DNA of 64,000 nt from Oxalobacteraceae bacterium (lineage in GTDB: Bacteria; Pseudomonadota; Gammaproteobacteria; Burkholderiales; Burkholderiaceae_D), in NCBI GenBank assembly GCA_010024875.1, contig RGFZ01000002.1, positions 1 through 64,000 on the forward strand, read 5' to 3'. The translations under genes and the position numbers were made by a program. The notes under the pieces were generated by a model. That model made no database searches. It saw only the letters and a list, made by a program, of their open reading frames with translations, and had not been told where the DNA came from. Positions 9,984-15,773 of this stretch are shown here, piece by piece (position 1 is the first letter of the stretch; every line of letters begins with the position of its first letter).

Positions 9984-10053
9984 TTGGCGTTACTTCAGAT
10001 CTGCCGGGCGGGTACACTTCGCTTACTGAAAATTTCTTCCAAGAGGTGGACCA

Positions 10054-10446
10054 ATGCGCGCAATGATGGGATCTCGGATGGTCGGTCAGTTGATCGCCTG
10101 GTGGTTTGCAGTGGGACTGCTGGTGCCAGGCAGTGCTGCGAACGCTGCAGCGATGCTGGAAATAACTGATCTCAGTAAGTCTGGGGAAAAGAAAACCGTG
10201 CCGATTAATTCCGAAGAGCCGATGTTATTTAATATCGAATTCTTCAGTGGATGGTCGCATTGCGAGGTCGCCACGGGCACTCATGCCGCGACAAAACAAA
10301 CCCATGCATGGTTACGCTGCTTCGGCTTGGACGATACGCAGATCGGGATGGTTTGTCAGGGCAATGAAAAACAAACCGTGGTACTTGGCCACAAGGACAA
10401 CAATCCGAAGCGCGGCTCACTGTCGCTGATATGTCGCAGTGAGTGA
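10054..10446 (+). CDS. Secreted hypothetical protein
   Basis: 130 residues. A good ribosome site (AAGAGGTGG) precedes the ATG at 10054. Residues 1-32 look like a signal peptide (Arg early, hydrophobic core, Ala-rich cleavage region AANAAA). The mature part is about 98 residues with four Cys (HCEVAT, LRCFG, MVCQG, LICRS), probably two disulfides in a small beta-rich fold. No family recognised. It converges with the LexA-controlled small gene, 22 bases away. Confidence 0.65.
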   Translation: MRAMMGSRMVGQLIAWWFAVGLLVPGSAANAAAMLEITDLSKSGEKKTVPINSEEPMLFNIEFFSGWSHCEVATGTHAATKQTHAWLRCFGLDDTQIGMVCQGNEKQTVVLGHKDNNPKRGSLSLICRSE

Positions 10447-10468
10447 TCGTTTTTCCGGGTCACTTTGT

Positions 10469-10654
10469 TTACGATCTGCGATCCGTCGCTTGCTGAGCCA
10501 ATGCAGCATGACGCTTGAAATCCAGCCGGTACTCGCTGGGCGGTACCCAGCCATGCTTGCGCCAGTGATGTTGAACGTCGGTGCCGCGCAGCCAATGATG
10601 ACGCGGGTCTGACCCGACGAGATTCGTGTTCTGTTCATCCAGTACGTAGTGCAT
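10469..10654 (-). CDS. SOS-regulated small basic protein (uncharacterised)
   Basis: 61 residues starting at the ATG at 10654, with GGAG seven bases upstream. The preceding TTG is too close to that site. The product is soluble, rich in His, Arg and Trp (HHWLRG, HHWRKHGW, PPSEYRLDF), with no membrane segment, signal or Cys. I do not recognise the family. It is preceded by a near-consensus sigma-70 promoter with an embedded LexA box (separate entries), so expression after DNA damage is expected. A DNA-damage role is inferred from regulation only. Confidence 0.7.
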   Translation of the reverse strand: MHYVLDEQNTNLVGSDPRHHWLRGTDVQHHWRKHGWVPPSEYRLDFKRHAALAQQATDRRS

Positions 10655-10706
10655 CAAATGGCTCCTGCAGAGAGGTTGGACGTGTCTAGAGCGATGCCGC
10701 TTGGGG

Positions 10707-10722
10707 CTGTATAAATATACAG
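10707..10722 (-). promoter_or_regulatory. LexA (SOS) box
   Basis: CTGTATAAATATACAG has the CTG-N10-CAG core with an A/T-only centre, very close to the known LexA consensus. It overlaps the -10 and part of the spacer of the minus-strand promoter, where bound LexA would block RNA polymerase. Confidence 0.85.
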
Positions 10723-10736
10723 TATTTTGCGGTCAA
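10708..10736 (-). promoter_or_regulatory. Sigma-70 promoter of the SOS small gene
   Basis: On the minus strand, TTGACC (10736-10731) and TATACA (10713-10708) are separated by exactly 17 bases. Transcription would start near 10701, giving a leader of about 47 bases before the ATG at 10654. Confidence 0.8.
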
Positions 10737-10948
10737 TTTGTCCAGTTTTTCAGTTATCGTTGCTTTTTAAATAATTGGATGGTGGGCTGTCCCTTCGTCT
10801 CCCATTGCTGGAGTTTTCGCGCGCCGTTTGATCTGTCGCAGTTGCCGCAAGGCATCCCACGGGCTACAGTTTGTTGAACTTGTGAGCGCAACGGGTCCAT
10901 CTGGATCTCGTCACCTGTCATGGTTGAATTCTTTCTTGAAAGCCTGGT

Positions 10949-11701
10949 GTGAAACTCGCCCTGTTCTCCGATCTGCACGCCAATCTCCCGGCGTTCGATG
11001 CTTGCCTCGCGCACGCGCGCGCGCAAGGTATGGATCGAATGGCCGTTCTGGGCGATCTGGTGGGCTATGGTCCGCATCCGGGCGAGGTGGTAGAGCGCTG
11101 CCGCGAGTTGCAGCGCGCGGGCGCGATTATCTTGCGAGGCAATCACGATAGCTTTTCGAGGACCCCAGTACCGACCGGGTCAACTTGGGCAGACATGACC
11201 AGTCCCTGGACGCGCAACCATCTCGACGATGATCAGCGAGAATGGTTAGAACAGTTGCCGCTGACCGAGCGCATTGACAGCATTTTCCTCGTACATGCCA
11301 CCGCAGAGGCGCCAGAGAAATGGCATTACGCGCTGGATGAACGACTCGCTTCGCGTAGTTTGGATGCCGCGACTCGTCATCCAGATGTGCGGTATGTGTT
11401 CGGCGGTCATGTACATGAACAGTCGCTGTTCTATCGCGGCAGCGGTCGTAGCCTGATGCGCTTCGTCCCCAAGGCTGGCGTTGCCATACCGGTGGGACCG
11501 CATCGCTATTGGCTTGCAACGGTTGGGTCGGCTGGCCAGCCGCGCGATGGCGACACGCGCGCCAACTATGCGCTGCTTGATCTGGGCGCGCAAAAGCTCA
11601 GTTTTCATCGTGTCGCTTACGATCATCTGTCGGTCGCGCGCGAGATGCGCGAAGTCGGTTTGCCCGAAGTGCTGGCCACGCGTCTGGAGAACGGGCGATG
11701 A
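10949..11701 (+). CDS. Calcineurin-like metallophosphoesterase (YfcE-like)
   Basis: 250 residues from a GTG start. All dimetal phosphatase motifs are present: D8-L-H10, G-D36, G-N65-H-D67, H116 and G-H154-V-H156. Length and motif spacing fit the YfcE/MJ0936-like phosphodiesterase group. The gene overlaps the downstream kinase gene by four bases (ATGA), so the two should be made together. A phosphatase coupled to a kinase-stress protein suggests opposing activities or a shared nucleotide signal, but that is inference. The upstream intergenic stretch 10737-10948 shows no other gene. Confidence 0.88.
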   Translation: MKLALFSDLHANLPAFDACLAHARAQGMDRMAVLGDLVGYGPHPGEVVERCRELQRAGAIILRGNHDSFSRTPVPTGSTWADMTSPWTRNHLDDDQREWLEQLPLTERIDSIFLVHATAEAPEKWHYALDERLASRSLDAATRHPDVRYVFGGHVHEQSLFYRGSGRSLMRFVPKAGVAIPVGPHRYWLATVGSAGQPRDGDTRANYALLDLGAQKLSFHRVAYDHLSVAREMREVGLPEVLATRLENGR

Positions 11702-13134
11702 CGCGACTGGAGCAGGGTAGCGAGCTGGATGGATTTCGTATCGGACCGCTGATACATGCGGGAGCCATGGCACGCATTTATGACGTCAGCTATGCAGACG
11801 GACGACAAGCGCCCTTCCCGATGGTGATGAAAGTACCGCTGATGCGCGAAGGAGATGGCGGCGAGAATATCGTAGGCTTCGAAATCGAGCATCAGATGCT
11901 GCAAGTACTGCATGGCACTTATGTGCCACGCTTTGTCGCCGCCGGTGATCTGGGGCGTGTGCCGTATCTGGTGATGGAAAGGCTTTCCGGCATCACGCTC
12001 GAGACCTGGATGATGCAAAAGGTAAACGCGCTTGAGCCAATTCCTCTGGAATCCATCGCGCGCATGGGTGCGAAGCTAGCGCAAGCGGTCCACAGCCTGC
12101 ATCAGCAAAATGTCTGTCACCTCGATCTGAAGCCTGCAAATGTGATGATCACGGATGAAGATCGTGTGGTACTACTGGATTTCGGACTGTCTAGTCATAC
12201 CGATTATCCCGACCTGATGGCTGAAGAATTTCGCAAGGCTGTCGGATCACCGGCCTGGATAGCGCCCGAGCAGGTAGTCGGTATTCGTGGCGACCCGCGT
12301 AGCGATGTGTTTGCCACGGGTGTAATTCTCTATGAGATGGCGACGGGCGAGTTGCCTTTTGGGTATCCCACCACGAGCGGTGGCTTACGCCAGCGGCTGT
12401 GGATGAGCCCGCGGCCGCCGCGCGCATGGCGCCCTGATATTCCGGAGTGGCTGCAAGAGATCATTCTGCGCTGCCTAGAGCCGCAGGCAAGTCAGCGCTA
12501 CCCATCGGCAGCGCACCTGATGTTTGATCTGCGCAATCCGGGTCAAGTGAAGATCACCGAACGCGGCAAGCGCATGAAAGGGCGTGGCTTCTGGTGGCAC
12601 CTCCGGCAGTGGGTTCGGGCAGCCGGCATGGAGTACGAGCCCAGCCCTTTGCCGTCACGACAGATCTCAGAGGTGCCGATCGTGATGGTCGCAGTGCCGA
12701 ATGAGGATGTCAGCGACGTAACCATGTATGCGCTTCGCCAGGCAACCGCCCGCTCGCTGGGAAATCGTCCCGGTGCACGGCTCGCCGCAGTGACGGTGGT
12801 GAATACTGGCATTACTGGGAGCGCACAGAGCCGTAGCGAGACCTGGATGCAGCGTCAGCATTTATCTGCGTTTCGAAAATGGACAGATGGCCTGGATCTT
12901 TCAGGCCATCAGGTGTCATTTCATGTGCTCGAATCCGGTGATGTCGCGCAAGCCCTGTTGCGCTATGCCGAGGGGAATAACGTCAGCTTGATCATCATGG
13001 GCGCGGCCACGCATGGTTTGTCGATGCAGCAGTTCGTTTCGACCGTGCCGATCCGAGTCGCCATGTACTCGCCATGCACCGTGATTCTGGTAAAAGAGCC
13101 GATGCCGTTTTTGCAGCTGGGTGACGCTGACTGA
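11698..13134 (+). CDS. Serine/threonine protein kinase fused to a universal stress protein domain
   Basis: 478 residues. The kinase domain (about 5-275) has the ATP-binding Lys45 (MVMKVP), the catalytic loop HLDLKPAN (Asp143; Leu in place of the usual Arg makes it a non-RD kinase), DFG at 161-163 and an APE-like motif (IAPEQ). The UspA-type domain (about 325-475) ends with GAATHG and a final CTVILVK strand; the G-[ST] of the usual nucleotide loop reads ST, so ATP binding there is uncertain. No membrane helix, so probably cytoplasmic. Such fusions are known in proteobacteria. It is the second gene of the pair with the phosphatase. Confidence 0.9.
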   Translation: MTRLEQGSELDGFRIGPLIHAGAMARIYDVSYADGRQAPFPMVMKVPLMREGDGGENIVGFEIEHQMLQVLHGTYVPRFVAAGDLGRVPYLVMERLSGITLETWMMQKVNALEPIPLESIARMGAKLAQAVHSLHQQNVCHLDLKPANVMITDEDRVVLLDFGLSSHTDYPDLMAEEFRKAVGSPAWIAPEQVVGIRGDPRSDVFATGVILYEMATGELPFGYPTTSGGLRQRLWMSPRPPRAWRPDIPEWLQEIILRCLEPQASQRYPSAAHLMFDLRNPGQVKITERGKRMKGRGFWWHLRQWVRAAGMEYEPSPLPSRQISEVPIVMVAVPNEDVSDVTMYALRQATARSLGNRPGARLAAVTVVNTGITGSAQSRSETWMQRQHLSAFRKWTDGLDLSGHQVSFHVLESGDVAQALLRYAEGNNVSLIIMGAATHGLSMQQFVSTVPIRVAMYSPCTVILVKEPMPFLQLGDAD

Positions 13135-13238
13135 ATCCATGTTTTATGACGAGCCAGCGATGCCGTGCGACGCAGGGCCCACCAAAATCATGGGCTTGTC
13201 GCAATTCATTCGGTTGAAAAAAGTTTCCGTTTTATCCA
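13135..13238 (+). repeat. 104-bp imperfect direct repeat, copy B
   Basis: Partner of 9880-9983 in the same orientation, starting at the last base of the kinase stop region. The two copies bracket the secreted protein, SOS gene, phosphatase and kinase genes. Confidence 0.65.
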
Positions 13239-13278
13239 ATCAGTGATTCCCTCGCTCGGCTGGCAGTCTCTGAATGAA

Positions 13279-13605
13279 TCAGGCTTGCCACACCCCGAAT
13301 CCTGCCTCGCGCAGCCTGATCGCGAGATCAACCTCCATGTATTGCGCATCCTCGTAGGTCATGGGGTTGTGCTCCTCGTATAGCTCGGGTAATAGCCGCA
13401 AGCCATAGTCCTGCACGAAACGGTTTGCCTGTATTCCGGCCTTGTGCCGGTCAAACCTCAGATCCGGGTCCAGTCCGGTCATTCCCACGTAGACGCAGGG
13501 CTTGCCGGGCTGATAGTCCGAATTGGCGCGCTTGAACTTTGGCTCGTAAAGGACGTCCCTCGAGAGCTCGATGACGTAGACGTAATGACGTTCGCGAAGC
13601 TTCAT
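13279..13605 (-). CDS. GIY-YIG-like small protein
   Basis: 108 residues. The N-terminus has YVYVIEL (8-14) and then CVYVGMTG followed by R-F-D-R-H-K, which follows the GIY-YIG nuclease core (two short strands, then Arg and His on the first helix). A late Glu (about 90, in YMEVDLA) could be the metal ligand. The fold call is by motif; nuclease activity is not assured because the first motif is degenerate. It is a single-gene unit pointing away from fdsG. Confidence 0.6.
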   Translation of the reverse strand: MKLRERHYVYVIELSRDVLYEPKFKRANSDYQPGKPCVYVGMTGLDPDLRFDRHKAGIQANRFVQDYGLRLLPELYEEHNPMTYEDAQYMEVDLAIRLREAGFGVWQA

Positions 13606-13684
13606 GCACTTGGGGCACGGAGTGATTTACAGCCGCCAGTGTAGCGTCAGACATCGACGCTACTTATAGGCAATAAATCACATA

Positions 13685-13713
13685 TTGACAGTCGGGCTGA
13701 CCAGGCCGAATAT
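13685..13713 (+). promoter_or_regulatory. Candidate promoter of the formate dehydrogenase operon
   Basis: TTGACA (13685-13690), 17-base spacer, GAATAT (13708-13713), about 85 bases before fdsG. Just downstream, TTATGCA (13737-13743) and TGCATAA (13767-13773) form a 7-base inverted repeat with a 23-base gap, a possible regulator site in the leader. Confidence 0.5.
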
Positions 13714-13796
13714 CCGCATAAACAAAGGAATACAGCTTATGCAGATAGGGTCTATAGGCTTTGTTTTGCATAATTAGCCGTTTACCGGGGGAGCCC

Positions 13797-14270
13797 ATGC
13801 GCGATGCCGACCACGTCGATATCCTCGACGCCATCATTGACCGCTATGCCGAAGTGGAGGGAGCGCTCCTTCCCGTTCTGCATGCGATCCAGTCCGCCGA
13901 GGGCCACGTACCGGCCAGCGCGGTGCCACGTATTGCTGACCGGCTCAATCTATCTCGCGCCGAGGTGCACGGAGTGATCAGTTATTACCACCACTTCCGC
14001 GACAAACCGGCCGGGAAGGTCGTCGTGCAGATCTGCCGCGCGGAAGCTTGTCAAGCTGTCGGCGGGGATGCGTTTGCTGCGGAAGCGGCAAAGGCGCTGG
14101 GTTGTGAATTTCATCAGACCACCTCGGACGGATCAGTGACGCTGGAACCAGTGTACTGCCTCGGTCAGTGCGCGTGCGGGCCATCGGTAATGATCAATGA
14201 GGATGTCCATGCGAGGATGAATGCAGAACGCTTGAAGCGTCTCGTTGATCGGGCAAGGAGCAAGCCATGA
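13797..14270 (+). CDS. fdsG: NAD-dependent formate dehydrogenase gamma subunit
   Basis: 157 residues from the ATG at 13797, which has GGGGGAG just upstream; the longer frame from 13761 lacks a site. It is a NuoE-like thioredoxin-fold protein holding one [2Fe-2S] cluster through Cys80, Cys85, Cys121 and Cys125 (CRAEAC and CLGQC). With FdsB it passes electrons from formate to NAD+ in the cytoplasm. It is the first gene of fdsGBA-fdhD-fdsD and overlaps the original fdsB start by four bases. Confidence 0.93.
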   Translation: MRDADHVDILDAIIDRYAEVEGALLPVLHAIQSAEGHVPASAVPRIADRLNLSRAEVHGVISYYHHFRDKPAGKVVVQICRAEACQAVGGDAFAAEAAKALGCEFHQTTSDGSVTLEPVYCLGQCACGPSVMINEDVHARMNAERLKRLVDRARSKP

Positions 14271-14404
14271 GTATTCGGGTCTTTGTTCCGCGTGATTCCA
14301 CCGCGCTGGCCCTGGGACAATGGCTCGCGCGGCATGTTCTGGCTGGAGCCGCTGGTCGAGGTCGAGATCAATGGCGAGCGACTGGCCTTTGGTCCGGTCG
14401 GTGA
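14267..14404 (+). pseudogene. fdsB: Original fdsB start, cut off by a frame change
   Basis: The ATG at 14267 overlaps the fdsG stop as ATGA and has GGAG upstream, the normal arrangement for fdsB. It encodes the expected FdsB start (VFVPRDSTALALG) up to about 14317, then runs into the wrong frame and stops at TGA 14402-14404 after 45 codons. The expected continuation (NGSRGMFWLEP) resumes one frame over at 14319. About 23 codons normally between these blocks are missing. Confidence 0.75.
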
Positions 14405-15773
14405 AGATGATGTGGCCTCGTTGTTCGACGCAAACTTCATTCTTGGCAAGCCGCATCCGCTCTTTCTGGGCAAGACAGAGGAAATTCCTTTTCTAAAAAA
14501 TCAGGAGCGACTGACCTTTGCTCGCATTGGTGTCACGGATCCTCGTTCACTTGATGATTATCTTTCGCATGAAGGTTACGTCGGACTTAAGCATGCGCTG
14601 TCGATGACGCAAGAGCAGATCGTGCAGCAAGTCACGGAGTCGGGTCTGCGCGGTCGGGGTGGGGCAGCTTTTCCTACCGGGATCAAATGGAACACGGTGC
14701 TCACCACTCAGGCAACACAAAAATATATCGTCTGTAATGCTGATGAAGGTGATTCAGGCACCTTCTCTGATCGCATGGTGATGGAAGACGATCCCTTCAT
14801 GCTGATCGAAGGCATGACGATTGCCGGTCTGGCCGTGGGTGCGACCAAGGGCTATATTTATGTGCGTTCAGAATATCCACATGCAATCGCTGCGTTGAAT
14901 GATGCCATCACGACGGCAGAGGCGGCGGGGTATCTTGGAAAAAATCTCTGCAGCTCGAACAAGGCCTTTGAACTAGAGGTACGCGTCGGCGCGGGTTCCT
15001 ATGTGTGCGGCGAAGAAACCGCCCTGTTAGAAAGCATCGAAGGCAAGCGCGGTATTGTCCGTGCGAAACCTCCACTGCCCGCGATCGCTGGTCTGTTCGG
15101 CAAACCAACGGTCATCAACAATGTGATCTCGCTGGCGACGGTGCCTATCATTCTCGCGCGAGGCGCCGATTTCTATCGCGACTACGGCATGGGCCGCTCG
15201 CGCGGTACGCTGCCCATACAGTTGGCGGGCAATATCCGGCAGGGTGGTCTGGTCGAGAAAGCTTTTGGTGTCACGCTGCGCGAGATGCTGTACGACTTCG
15301 GTGGCGGAACGCTCAGTGGCAAGCCAATCCGCGCGGTACAGGTTGGCGGCCCGCTAGGCGCGTATTTGCCCGAATCACAGTTCGACACACCGCTCGACTA
15401 CGAGGCCTTTCTCGCACTGGGCGGCACACTTGGTCACGGCGGGATCGTGGTGTTCGACGATAGCGTGAACATGCTGAAGCAGGCACGCTATGCGATGGAA
15501 TTCTGCGCGGTCGAATCCTGCGGCAAATGCACACCATGCCGTATTGGTTCAACCCGTGGCAAGGAAGCACTCGATAAGGTCATTGCTGGCGAGGATCGAG
15601 AGCAGCAGATCCATTTGGTGCGGGATCTGTGTGACCTGATGCTCAATGGCTCGCTGTGCGCGATGGGCGGGATGACGCCCTATCCGGTGTTGTCCGCCAT
15701 GGACCATTTCCCTGAAGACTTCGGTATTCGCCACACCAGTGGCAAAAACTCTTCCGCCAAGGAGGCTGCATGA
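14283..15773 (+). CDS. fdsB: NAD-dependent formate dehydrogenase beta subunit (5' end damaged)
   Basis: The main open frame gives at most 496 residues from a TTG at 14283, or 480 from the ATG at 14334; neither has a good ribosome site. From NGSRGMFWLEP onward it matches the NuoF-like subunit: glycine-rich NADH/FMN site GRGGAAFPTG, FMN region NADEGDSGTF, and the [4Fe-4S] motif CGKCTPC. It reduces NAD+ using electrons from FdsA/FdsG. The first beta-alpha part of the N-terminal thioredoxin-like domain is lost by an out-of-frame deletion near 14317 (see the fragment entry). The stop overlaps the fdsA start (ATGA). If the lesion is real, activity is doubtful. Confidence 0.88.
   Translation: MFRVIPPRWPWDNGSRGMFWLEPLVEVEINGERLAFGPVGEDDVASLFDANFILGKPHPLFLGKTEEIPFLKNQERLTFARIGVTDPRSLDDYLSHEGYVGLKHALSMTQEQIVQQVTESGLRGRGGAAFPTGIKWNTVLTTQATQKYIVCNADEGDSGTFSDRMVMEDDPFMLIEGMTIAGLAVGATKGYIYVRSEYPHAIAALNDAITTAEAAGYLGKNLCSSNKAFELEVRVGAGSYVCGEETALLESIEGKRGIVRAKPPLPAIAGLFGKPTVINNVISLATVPIILARGADFYRDYGMGRSRGTLPIQLAGNIRQGGLVEKAFGVTLREMLYDFGGGTLSGKPIRAVQVGGPLGAYLPESQFDTPLDYEAFLALGGTLGHGGIVVFDDSVNMLKQARYAMEFCAVESCGKCTPCRIGSTRGKEALDKVIAGEDREQQIHLVRDLCDLMLNGSLCAMGGMTPYPVLSAMDHFPEDFGIRHTSGKNSSAKEAA

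Noticed and set aside
12995..13204. Minus-strand frame across repeat copy B
   Set aside because: Mostly antisense to the kinase gene; the matching repeat A encodes a different peptide, so the repeat is not conserved as protein.
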